Assembly (NCBI GenBank): GCA_002414705.1
Contig: DIAL01000133.1
Location: 27,115-34,149 of the forward strand
Length of the DNA: 7,035 nt
Direction of reading: 5' to 3'
DNA from: Flavobacteriaceae bacterium UBA5079
GTDB taxonomy: Bacteria > Bacteroidota > Bacteroidia > Flavobacteriales > Flavobacteriaceae
Position numbers and translations under genes: made by a program. The notes under the pieces are model-generated. The model saw only the letters and a list, made by a program, of their open reading frames with translations, was not told the DNA's origin and ran no database searches. Positions 1-6,410 of this stretch are shown here, piece after piece. Numbering within the stretch: the stretch's first letter is position 1; each line of letters begins with the position of its first letter.

Positions 1-1456
1 TGCAGGTTTTTCGTCTACGGCTTTATCAACACGAATTAATGACTGCGATTGTAAGATGGTTATCACTTCTGATGGTTCATTTAGAGGTGCAAAATCTATC
101 GATTTAAAAGGCATTGTAGATGATGCTTTAGAGCATTGTCCTGGTGTAGAAAGTGTGTTGGTTGTAAAAAGAACCAATAGCGCTGTAACCATGAAAGAAG
201 GTCGTGACGAGTGGATACAACCATTATTAGATGTAGCTTCAGACCAATGCAAAGCAGAAGTAATGAAAGCCGAAGACCCACTCTTTATTTTATATACTTC
301 AGGATCAACAGGACAACCGAAGGGTATGGTTCATTCTACAGCTGGTTACATGGTTTATACAGCTTATACGTTTAAAAATGTGTTCCAGTATCGTGAAAAT
401 GACGTGTATTGGTGTACTGCAGATATTGGTTGGATTACAGGCCATAGTTACATTGTTTATGGGCCACTTTGTAATGGCGCAACAACCGTTATGTTTGAAG
501 GTGTTCCAAGCTATCCAGATTTTGGACGTTTTTGGCAAGTTGTAGAAAAGCATAAAGTAAATCAATTTTATACAGCACCAACCGCAATTCGAGCACTTGC
601 AAAACAAGGTTCGGAATTGGTAGACAGTTACGATTTGAGCTCGTTAAAAGTATTGGGTTCCGTTGGCGAACCTATAAATGAAGAAGCTTGGCATTGGTAT
701 AATGATAATGTAGGAAAAAAGAAAAGCCCGATTGTAGATACCTGGTGGCAAACTGAAACTGGTGGTATTATGATTACACCAATTCCATATGTTACACCAA
801 CAAAACCAACGTATGCTACCTTGCCATTTATTGGTATTCAACCAGCTTTAATGGATGAAAATGGTGCCGAGTTAAAAGGTAATCAAGTGGAAGGTCGTTT
901 GTGTATTAAATTCCCTTGGCCAAGTATGGCGCGAACTATTTGGGGAAATCATCAGCGTTATAAAGATACTTATTTTTCCGCTTTCAAAAATATGTATTTT
1001 ACTGGTGATGGTGCTTTACGCGATGAGGTTGGGTATTACCGTATAACGGGTCGTGTAGATGACGTTATCATAGTTTCCGGACATAATTTAGGAACCGCTC
1101 CTATTGAAGATGCCATTAATGAACATCCAGCTGTTTCAGAATCTGCTATTGTTGGTTTTCCACATGATGTAAAAGGAAATGCATTGTATGGTTATGTTAT
1201 TTTGAAAGATACAGGTGAAAGTCGCGATCAAGACAATTTACGTAAAGAAATAAATCAGATTATAACAGAACACATTGGGCCAATTGCTAAGCTGGACAAA
1301 ATTCAGTTTACACAAGGTTTACCTAAAACACGTAGTGGTAAAATTATGCGTCGTATTTTAAGGAAAATCGCTCATAAGGACACGAGCAATTTAGGTGATA
1401 TTAGTACGTTACTAAATCCAGAAGTGGTTCAGGATATTATGGATAATGCGCTATAG
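1..1456 (+). CDS. acs: Acetyl-CoA synthetase (AMP-forming), 5'-truncated by window edge
   Basis: Activates acetate with ATP and CoA to acetyl-CoA through an acetyl-AMP intermediate in the cytoplasm. The reading frame is open from base 2, so the methionine at 56 is internal and the true start lies left of the window. 484 residues are visible, against about 635-650 in the family, so roughly 160 are missing. In visible numbering, the ATP-binding loop YTSGSTGQPKG is at 98-108 and WWQTETGG at 248-255; its second Trp is the residue that restricts the acyl pocket to acetate. YFTGDG is at 332-337, the hinge GRVDD at 350-354 and the C-terminal PKTRSGK at 441-447, whose Lys is the catalytic residue controlled by acetylation in Salmonella Acs. 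An oddity is SGHNLGTAPIED near 359-370, where Salmonella Acs has SGHRLGTAEIE, so an ATP-contacting Arg is replaced by Asn (N362). The gene converges on the exonuclease/DUF294 operon and ends at a strong hairpin. Identity is near certain. Confidence 0.97.
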   Translation, partial: AGFSSTALSTRINDCDCKMVITSDGSFRGAKSIDLKGIVDDALEHCPGVESVLVVKRTNSAVTMKEGRDEWIQPLLDVASDQCKAEVMKAEDPLFILYTSGSTGQPKGMVHSTAGYMVYTAYTFKNVFQYRENDVYWCTADIGWITGHSYIVYGPLCNGATTVMFEGVPSYPDFGRFWQVVEKHKVNQFYTAPTAIRALAKQGSELVDSYDLSSLKVLGSVGEPINEEAWHWYNDNVGKKKSPIVDTWWQTETGGIMITPIPYVTPTKPTYATLPFIGIQPALMDENGAELKGNQVEGRLCIKFPWPSMARTIWGNHQRYKDTYFSAFKNMYFTGDGALRDEVGYYRITGRVDDVIIVSGHNLGTAPIEDAINEHPAVSESAIVGFPHDVKGNALYGYVILKDTGESRDQDNLRKEINQIITEHIGPIAKLDKIQFTQGLPKTRSGKIMRRILRKIAHKDTSNLGDISTLLNPEVVQDIMDNAL

Positions 1457-1484
1457 TTTTTCTGAAGAATTACTAAATAATTTT

Positions 1485-1537
1485 AAAAAAAAACTCCTAA
1501 ACAGTCATTGAACTTTAATGGTTGTTTGGGAGTTTTT
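1485..1537. terminator. Bidirectional rho-independent terminator between acs and the exonuclease gene
   Basis: Arms 1492-1509 and 1517-1534 pair over 18 bp with no mismatch, counting four G-U pairs (plus-strand RNA), around a 7-base loop. Flanking A (1489-1491) and T (1535-1537) bases extend the stem to 21 bp. The plus strand ends in a short T run (1533-1537), and the minus strand in a run of nine T (complement of 1485-1493), so both convergent transcripts can end here. The stop codon of the minus-strand exonuclease (1536-1538) overlaps the base of the stem. It lies 28 bases after the acs stop. Confidence 0.9.
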
Positions 1538-2204
1538 ACAATAAACCAATACGTTTTTTTTGAGTCTTTAGGTGACTTAAATTTAAATCTGGATGTTTGT
1601 TTTTAAGTAAAGATAGAAGTTTAGCAAAAAGTAGCGCTGTAATATACGCATCACCAGAAGCTGTATGTCTGTCGTGTTCCGGAATATGGAATTCTTTTAT
1701 TAAATAATCTAAACTATAATGGGTATCACTTACGCTTTGTGATTTCGTTTTTTTATATATAAAACTGGTATCTAAAACCGTGTTTTTTAACTTTGGTAAG
1801 TGGTGTCGTTTTAATACATTGTTAATCATTCCAACATCAAAAGCAGCATGATGAGCCACTAAAACGGCATTTTTTATATAATTCAGAAAACGTTCTAATG
1901 CTTCAAATTCATCCATTTTATGGTGTTTACCTGTTCTGACTAATCCGTGAATAGCAACGGTTTGACTGTTAAAAACCGACTGTTCCAAATAACATTCAAA
2001 CTGATCTGAAATTTTAATAACACCATCCTTAAACGATACAGCTCCAATAGATAATATCCGATCATTATTAAGATTTAAACCTGTTGTTTCGGTATCAAAA
2101 AGTACAAAACGGATTGCGCTCAATTCATTGGGTTGTTTGCCTAGAAACGTGTTTTTATAGCGCATCCAAAAATCGGGTTGAGGGTGTTTTTTAAACCATG
2201 CCAT
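1536..2204 (-). CDS. DEDDh-family 3'-5' exonuclease (DNA polymerase III epsilon-like)
   Basis: 222-residue RNase T/DnaQ-fold exonuclease that should hydrolyse nucleotides from 3' ends using two metal ions. All three Exo motifs are intact: DTETTG at 37-42 (D37, E39), HHAAFD at 118-123 (D123), and HTASGD at 180-185 (H180, D185). These make a complete DEDDh catalytic set. About 30 N-terminal residues precede the fold (MAWFKKH...), and there is no signal peptide or extra domain. The ATG lies one base after the stop of the DUF294 gene with no Shine-Dalgarno, which suggests translational coupling in a two-gene operon. It is not likely to be the replicative proofreading subunit. Such genes paired with a DUF294/CBS protein recur next to acs and acetate permease genes, so a role outside replication, linked to acetate metabolism, is inferred. 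The substrate is unknown. M14 is an alternative start but would cut a conserved-looking leader. Confidence 0.92.
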   Translation of the reverse strand: MAWFKKHPQPDFWMRYKNTFLGKQPNELSAIRFVLFDTETTGLNLNNDRILSIGAVSFKDGVIKISDQFECYLEQSVFNSQTVAIHGLVRTGKHHKMDEFEALERFLNYIKNAVLVAHHAAFDVGMINNVLKRHHLPKLKNTVLDTSFIYKKTKSQSVSDTHYSLDYLIKEFHIPEHDRHTASGDAYITALLFAKLLSLLKNKHPDLNLSHLKTQKKRIGLL

Positions 2205-2205
2205 A

Positions 2206-4101
2206 TTATAGAAATTGCGCTAATTGATATCGTGTTTGAATCAGTTCTTGAACAGCTTTAACTGCGCGAAAGGTTTGTTTTAAATCCAATCTGTCCGCTT
2301 TACTTAAGGCTTGTAAATTAATAAAGCGACCCGAATCATTGTTAGTAAGACCTTGCTGGGTTCTAAAAAACAATAAGTCTTTAAAACTGTTAAGGCATGC
2401 ATCATATACATCTTTATTTTGAGGCTCTAAAGTTATCAATCGTTCATAACGTGCTATGGTGTTGTTAAATCCAGCTTCGTTTTTGGATAAAATAAGAAGC
2501 CTGGCAGCATCTACTAAAGGCATCATAGCGCGTGCTTTAATGTCGAATTGATCTTGATGTTCACCAGAATTTTCGACTAAAAAATTCCTAAAGAAACTTA
2601 AAGGAGGCGGATTTTTAAGTGCATTTACACCTAAATGATTTAAAAATATATCATGACTTTTAATAGCTTTAAAAATAATTTCAGTTAATTCGTTTACCAA
2701 CTTTTCATTGCCATAAACCAAATCAAAATCGAAGAAAATAGTGCAAAGCATTAAATTATCAGGATCTGGTGTGCTAATCCAATTGGTAAATTGCTTTTGC
2801 CATTCTGAAACCGAAAGACACCATTTAGGGTTATTGGCCATCATGTTTGCTGGGCAATATTCAAAACCAATAGTATGGAGTGCATCATTTACTTTTTGAG
2901 CAAAATTTAGAAAATAGATTTGTGTTGCTTGATAGTCTTTAGCGGCAACGTTTTCAAAAACAAGGCAATTATCTTGGTCTGTGCGGAGTAATTGTTCATG
3001 TCGTCCTTGACTACCAATAGCTAACCATGAAAATGTTACAGGAGGCGTGCTTTCTAATGTCTGTAAAACGAATGTAATGGCTTGATCTGTAAGTGCAGTA
3101 TTTATGGCAGAAATAATTTTTGCTATAAATGAAATTGGTAATTTTTGTTGCATATAGCGTTCCAGTAATTTTTCGGATCGCAGTTTTATGGACGCTAATT
3201 GTTCAATGGAATTTGTACGTTTTATTTCTTTCACCAAACCCGATGCGTTATTTTCTCGAATAACAACAATATCATGTTCAGATAAAATGCCAGTTAGTTC
3301 GGAATTAGGACTACCATCTTTTGTAATACATAGGTGTGTTATTTTATATGTTAGCATGGCAATCTGTGCTTCAGAAATACTGATGTTTTCTGGAAATGTT
3401 TTCACTGGCGAAGACATAATGATCTTTACGGATTCGGTAATTTTTGTTTCACCTGTCGCAATTTTAGAGCGTAAATCCTTGTCTGTAATTATGCCTATCG
3501 GTTTTTTGTTTTCAGTAATTATAATAGAACCAACACGATGCAAAGTCATTAATTTGGCAGCCTTTTGAATACTCGTGGTTTCAATACATTGAATAGGATT
3601 TTTACTAAAGTTGGCAGATTGTTCTTCAGTAAAATCAAGAATAGGCGTTAACGCATCTTTTGGTGTTGTATCCCATGTTTCTTTGGTTGAAATTAGGGTG
3701 TTGGAAGCAAACATTTTTAGTAATACACGATTGGCTTCAGAATTTGACGTAATGTATTTCTCTAATATGTCTGATGAAATTCTATAAAGAACACATTCTT
3801 CAAGCGCTTGAGCTGATAATTTATAAAGTCCGTCTCGCATTAAAGCGCGTAAGCCAAAAATATCGCCTTCATCACACTGATCTACTAATTGATTATTTGT
3901 TCTATATAAACCAATTCCACCTTCTTTTACCACATAGAAAGCGTTTGCAATTGGCTCATTTATATTAAATACAAATGTTTTGGGTTCAACATATAAAACG
4001 TCTATACGTTTACTAATAGCAAGTACATCTTGAAAATCCAAGATATTAAATGGTGGATGATTCTTTAAAAAGTCGGCTATTCGTTGCGCAATAGTATTCA
4101 T
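2206..4101 (-). CDS. cNMP-binding-like / CBS pair / DUF294 nucleotidyltransferase protein
   Basis: 631-residue cytoplasmic signalling-type protein. Domains in order: a cyclic-nucleotide-binding-like beta-barrel at about 15-135; two CBS repeats at about 165-285, with GIITDKDLR (203-211) and GILSEHDIV (271-279) as the repeat ends; a DUF294 nucleotidyltransferase core at about 305-440; and the DUF294 C-terminal helical domain at about 450-625, with FDFD (457-460) and KARAMMPL (522-529). The core has GSQGRHEQ (363-370) and TDQD (374-377), a Pol-beta/GlnD-type active site with D375 and D377 as candidate metal ligands. CBS pairs usually bind AMP, ATP or related adenosyl ligands. In the first barrel the phosphate-cassette region reads GDIFGLRALM, without the Glu and Arg that hold cAMP in CRP, so ordinary cAMP binding is doubtful. 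No HD hydrolase domain is present, unlike GlnD. It is first gene of an operon with the exonuclease one base downstream. The modification target is unknown; control of acetate metabolism is inferred from context. Confidence 0.93.
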   Translation of the reverse strand: MNTIAQRIADFLKNHPPFNILDFQDVLAISKRIDVLYVEPKTFVFNINEPIANAFYVVKEGGIGLYRTNNQLVDQCDEGDIFGLRALMRDGLYKLSAQALEECVLYRISSDILEKYITSNSEANRVLLKMFASNTLISTKETWDTTPKDALTPILDFTEEQSANFSKNPIQCIETTSIQKAAKLMTLHRVGSIIITENKKPIGIITDKDLRSKIATGETKITESVKIIMSSPVKTFPENISISEAQIAMLTYKITHLCITKDGSPNSELTGILSEHDIVVIRENNASGLVKEIKRTNSIEQLASIKLRSEKLLERYMQQKLPISFIAKIISAINTALTDQAITFVLQTLESTPPVTFSWLAIGSQGRHEQLLRTDQDNCLVFENVAAKDYQATQIYFLNFAQKVNDALHTIGFEYCPANMMANNPKWCLSVSEWQKQFTNWISTPDPDNLMLCTIFFDFDLVYGNEKLVNELTEIIFKAIKSHDIFLNHLGVNALKNPPPLSFFRNFLVENSGEHQDQFDIKARAMMPLVDAARLLILSKNEAGFNNTIARYERLITLEPQNKDVYDACLNSFKDLLFFRTQQGLTNNDSGRFINLQALSKADRLDLKQTFRAVKAVQELIQTRYQLAQFL

Positions 4102-4270
4102 AATAGCAAGTTATGGAAAAATGTAAATGAATGTATTCCGAAGTCGCTTTTTGTTGCTAATTAGCTATAGTTTATTGAAACTTAAATCCCAAATTTTAAA
4201 ATACAGTTTCTATGCTTCAAGATGATATTTGTAAAAAGCATACCGATAATAAAATGGTATTTCACTATTT
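4102..4270. promoter_or_regulatory. Divergent intergenic region between the DUF294 operon and the Crp/Fnr gene
   Basis: 169 non-coding bases lie between two divergent genes and must hold promoters for both. I could not find a complete Bacteroidota promoter (TTTG about 19-20 bases before TAnnTTTG) for the DUF294 operon; the nearest -7 look-alike on the minus strand is TACATTTT (complement of 4118-4125), with no TTG at the right distance. The region also holds the palindrome at 4156-4165 and an AT-only palindrome ATTTTAAAAT at 4193-4202, the latter not remarkable at this base composition. Confidence 0.5.
4156..4165. repeat. Perfect 10-bp palindrome GCTAATTAGC in the divergent promoter region
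   Basis: GCTAATTAGC reads the same on both strands. It sits 54 bases upstream of the DUF294 start and about 123 bases upstream of the Crp/Fnr start at 4289. A dimeric regulator site is possible, for instance for the adjacent Crp/Fnr protein, but it matches no operator I recognise and a 10-bp palindrome may arise by chance. Confidence 0.3.
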
Positions 4271-4273
4271 TTG
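4266..4273 (+). promoter_or_regulatory. Possible Bacteroidota -7 element TATTTTTG before the Crp/Fnr gene
   Basis: TATTTTTG matches the Bacteroidota -7 consensus TAnnTTTG exactly. No TTG sits 17-23 bases upstream, so the promoter is incomplete. If real, transcription would start near 4280. That would exclude the ATG at 4274 and favour the ATG at 4289 as the start of the Crp/Fnr gene, with a very short leader. Confidence 0.25.
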
Positions 4274-4288
4274 ATGAAATTTGGTACT

Positions 4289-4873
4289 ATGGCTTTGAAC
4301 TCGCTTTTAGCATATATTAATAATTACGTGTCTTTAACAGAGGAGGAGGAGCGATTACTTGAAACGTATGTTACCAAGCGAACATATTTAAAAGGGCAAT
4401 ATATTTTACAACAAGGTGATATTTGTCGCCATAGCAGTTTTATTACCAAAGGCTGCTCAAAAATGTTTGTTGTGGATGCAGATGGTCAAGAGCATATTAT
4501 CATGTTAGCTGTTGAGGGTTGGTGGAATTCTGATATTGCCAGTTTTATAAATCAAAAGCCAGCAGATTTTAATATACAATGTATAGAGGATACTGAAATA
4601 GTTCAGTTTCATTACGATACAATAGAAACTGTTTACACCCTTGTACCCAAGCTCGAAAAGTTTTTCAGAAAAATATTAGAGCGTGGTTTAGCGGCTTCTC
4701 AAAAGCGTATTATTAGAAATTTTACTATGACAGCTAAAGATCGGTATTTGTATTTTAAAGCTTCATATCCAGATATAGACCAACGAATTCCTCAATATAT
4801 GGTAGCTTCATATCTTGGAATAACAAAAGAGTTTTTAAGTAAAATAAAAAGTCAGATTGCCCAAGAACGCTAA
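4289..4873 (+). CDS. Crp/Fnr-family transcriptional regulator
   Basis: Cytoplasmic DNA-binding regulator with an N-terminal cyclic-nucleotide-binding-like barrel and a C-terminal winged helix. From the ATG at 4289 it is 194 residues, typical for the short Bacteroidota members, and begins MALNSLLAYINNYVSLTEEE, as many relatives do. An in-frame ATG at 4274 would add five residues (MKFGT) and cannot be excluded. The barrel has KGQYILQQGDICRHSSFI near the N-terminus, a family hallmark. The ligand pocket segment (VEGWWNSDIASFINQKP) lacks the Glu and Arg that bind cAMP in CRP, so the signal is unknown. There is no Cys cluster for an FNR-type iron-sulfur centre. The recognition region is YLGITKEFLSKIKSQIA in the last 24 residues. 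It is divergent from the DUF294 operon and 106 bases upstream of a YceI gene, which may be its target. Family assignment is firm; the regulon is not known. Confidence 0.9.
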   Translation: MALNSLLAYINNYVSLTEEEERLLETYVTKRTYLKGQYILQQGDICRHSSFITKGCSKMFVVDADGQEHIIMLAVEGWWNSDIASFINQKPADFNIQCIEDTEIVQFHYDTIETVYTLVPKLEKFFRKILERGLAASQKRIIRNFTMTAKDRYLYFKASYPDIDQRIPQYMVASYLGITKEFLSKIKSQIAQER

Positions 4874-4881
4874 ATGTTAAT

Positions 4882-4918
4882 CTAGTTTAATATCTTTTAA
4901 TAAACTAGTTCATTTTTT
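4882..4918 (+). terminator. AT-rich hairpin after the Crp/Fnr gene, candidate terminator or operator
   Basis: CTAGTTTA (4882-4889) and TAAACTAG (4901-4908) form a perfect 8-bp inverted repeat around an 11-base loop, 8 bases after the stop codon. Six T at 4913-4918 follow after a four-base gap. The position fits a weak intrinsic terminator, but the stem has only two G-C pairs. The half-site spacing (centres 19 bp apart, about two helical turns) would also suit a regulator site upstream of the YceI gene. Confidence 0.5.
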
Positions 4919-4979
4919 AAATGTTGCAACTGTTTCATCTTTGTCATGTAATAAATTAATAACTTAATAATACATAACA

Positions 4980-5540
4980 ATGAAACAATTAGTATTAGCA
5001 ATTTTAACATTTGCAACATTTACAACAACTATGAAAGCACAAAAAAAACAAGTTAGAGCATCAGAAAGTAACGTGGTATGGAAAGGATATAAATTAGGTG
5101 GTTCTCATCAAGGAACTATTGCTATTAAGTCTGGAACATTAGAATTTAAGGATAATATGCTAACAGGAGGAACGTTTGTTATGGATATGACAACTATTGG
5201 ATCAACAGATTTATCTGGTGAAGACAAAGACAAATTAGATGGTCATTTAAAATCAGATGATTTTTTTGGTGTTGCAACCTATTCAACGGCCGATATGGTA
5301 TTTACTAAAGTATCAGCTACAGGAAAAAATGCTTATGAAGTAACAGGTAGTTTAACTATTAAAGGCACTACTCATTCTATTACTTTTGATTTATCTGTTT
5401 ATGGTAATAAAGCCACAGCAAGTTTAAAAATTGACCGAAGTAAATATAATGTACGTTACGGTTCTGCTAGCTTTTTTGATAATTTAAAAGATAATGTGAT
5501 TTATGATGAGTTTGATATTGTTGCCGATTTACAATTTTAA
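4980..5540 (+). CDS. Secreted YceI-family (lipocalin-like) protein
   Basis: 186-residue exported protein. Residues 1-20 form a signal peptide: MK, a hydrophobic stretch LVLAILTFATF, then probable cleavage after MKA, leaving a mature protein starting near Q21. There is no lipobox Cys, so it is a soluble periplasmic or secreted protein. The mature part shows YceI-family features: SNVVWKGYKLGGSHQGTI near the start, GGTFVMDMTTI, a central LKSDDFF, GSLTIKGTTHSITFDL and a C-terminal DRSKYNVRYGS with FDNLKDNVIYDEFDI. YceI folds as a lipocalin-like barrel that binds amphiphilic or polyisoprenoid ligands; the ligand here is unknown. The start is the ATG at 4980, preceded by an A-rich, Shine-Dalgarno-free leader. 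It follows the Crp/Fnr gene on the same strand and is closed by a strong terminator, so it is probably its own unit. The upstream region contains the palindrome GTTGCAAC at 4923-4930, of unproven meaning. Confidence 0.93.
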   Translation: MKQLVLAILTFATFTTTMKAQKKQVRASESNVVWKGYKLGGSHQGTIAIKSGTLEFKDNMLTGGTFVMDMTTIGSTDLSGEDKDKLDGHLKSDDFFGVATYSTADMVFTKVSATGKNAYEVTGSLTIKGTTHSITFDLSVYGNKATASLKIDRSKYNVRYGSASFFDNLKDNVIYDEFDIVADLQF

Positions 5541-5560
5541 TCTTCTCAACAATACCGTAT

Positions 5561-5595
5561 AAAAACTGTCTCAAAAAAATGTGACGGTTTTTTTT
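5561..5595 (+). terminator. Rho-independent terminator after the YceI gene
   Basis: AAAACTGTC (5562-5570) pairs with GACGGTTTT (5583-5591) over 9 bp with one G-U pair. Beyond one T-T mismatch the stem gains two more pairs, leaving a loop of six A. A run of eight T (5588-5595) overlaps and follows the 3' arm. It lies 20 bases after the YceI stop. Confidence 0.85.
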
Positions 5596-5641
5596 ATGTC
5601 TAAACTTATTGAATACCTATCTTTAGTAAAATTTTAAACAT

Positions 5642-6409
5642 ATGGACCTTAAACTAGCAGTACTTATTGATGGCGACAATATTCCGAGCGCTTACGTTAA
5701 AGAAATGATGGAAGAGATTGCCAAGTATGGTAATCCAACCATAAAACGTATTTATGGAGATTGGACCAAACCACATTTAGCAAAATGGAAGAATATGCTG
5801 CTTGAAAATGCTATTACACCTATTCAGCAATACGGTTATACCACAGGAAAAAATGCAACGGATAGCGCCATGATTATTGATGCTATGGATATTTTATATA
5901 GTGAGAAAGTGAACGGTTTCTGTTTGGTTTCTAGTGATAGTGATTTTACACGGTTAGCAACCAGATTAAGAGAAGCTGGTATGCAAGTGTATGGAATTGG
6001 TGAAAAGAAAACACCAAAACCTTTTATTGTTGCTTGTGATAAGTTTATATACATAGAAATATTAAAACATGCTTCCACGGATTCAGAAACAGATTCAGAA
6101 ACGAAGAAAACAGATACTAAAGATAGTTATGATAAAATAACCAAGAAAGACATTCAATTTATTTCACAAACAATTGAGGATTTGGCTGATGATGATGGTT
6201 GGGCTTTTTTAGGAGATGTTGGGAGCTTATTGCAAAAAAAACAGCCAAACTTTGATTCGCGTAACTATGGTTTTGCTAAACTAACCCCTTTAATTAATTC
6301 TATTGATGACTTTGAAATTGATAAGCGTGAAAGTGGAAATGGACGCTTTAAATTAGTTTATGTTAGAATAAATGAAAAGAAGACTAAAAACCGCTCACGA
6401 AGGAAATAG
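5642..6409 (+). CDS. NYN-domain (LabA/DUF88, PIN-like) protein with C-terminal OST-HTH/LOTUS domain
   Basis: 255-residue cytoplasmic protein that probably acts on RNA. Residues 3-142 form a NYN domain of the PIN nuclease superfamily: LIDGDN (8-13, D10 and D12), YGDW (38-41), ATDSAMIIDAMDIL (72-85, D74 and D80), and SSDSDF (97-102, D99 and D101). These acidic residues are the expected metal-binding cluster, so catalysis is plausible though unproven. A charged linker at about 144-165 contains TDSETDSET, an imperfect tandem repeat. Residues 168-242 form an OST-HTH/LOTUS winged helix (IQFISQTIEDLADDDGW, then LQKKQPNFDSRNYGFAKL, ending GNGRFKLVYV), a module known for binding RNA. A basic tail (KKTKNRSRRK) could add nucleic-acid contact. 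The start is the ATG at 5642, with an AT-rich leader and no Shine-Dalgarno. The same architecture occurs in other bacteria and resembles eukaryotic MARF1-type proteins. Its substrate is unknown and the neighbours give no hint. Confidence 0.92.
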   Translation: MDLKLAVLIDGDNIPSAYVKEMMEEIAKYGNPTIKRIYGDWTKPHLAKWKNMLLENAITPIQQYGYTTGKNATDSAMIIDAMDILYSEKVNGFCLVSSDSDFTRLATRLREAGMQVYGIGEKKTPKPFIVACDKFIYIEILKHASTDSETDSETKKTDTKDSYDKITKKDIQFISQTIEDLADDDGWAFLGDVGSLLQKKQPNFDSRNYGFAKLTPLINSIDDFEIDKRESGNGRFKLVYVRINEKKTKNRSRRK

Positions 6410-6410
6410 T

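Noticed and set aside
305..841. Two minus-strand open frames (305-607 and 644-841) inside acs
   Set aside because: Both are antisense to conserved acs sequence, and their Cys/Trp/Asn-rich translations are typical of reverse-complement shadows.
1536..2204. Exonuclease as the replicative DNA polymerase III epsilon subunit (dnaQ)
   Set aside because: Operon pairing with a DUF294/CBS protein and convergence on acs fit the accessory exonuclease of acetate gene clusters better than a replisome proofreader, so no dnaQ symbol was given.
3188..3568. 126-codon plus-strand open frame inside the DUF294 gene
   Set aside because: It lies wholly antisense to the CBS-coding region of a well-supported gene, and its translation (Cys- and Ile-rich) resembles no family I know.
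4271..4276. TTG at 4271 or ATG at 4274 as start of the Crp/Fnr gene
   Set aside because: The TTG overlaps a possible promoter element and is followed directly by ATG; relatives usually begin close to the ATG at 4289. The ATG at 4274 remains a minor alternative.
4936..4943. CATCTTTG as a -7 promoter element for the YceI gene
   Set aside because: It has one mismatch to TAnnTTTG and no TTG at the expected upstream distance, so it is not supported as a promoter.
5618..5625. TATCTTTA as a -7 element for the NYN-LOTUS gene
   Set aside because: It lacks the final G of the consensus, and the only nearby TTG (5609-5611) is far too close.
5836..6078. 80-codon minus-strand open frame inside the NYN-LOTUS gene
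   Set aside because: It is antisense to the conserved NYN core and shows no family features.
6119..6409. CRISPR, toxin-antitoxin or phage-defence role for the NYN-LOTUS protein
   Set aside because: No partner gene, repeat array, or mobile-element signature is nearby; its neighbours are ordinary housekeeping-type genes.
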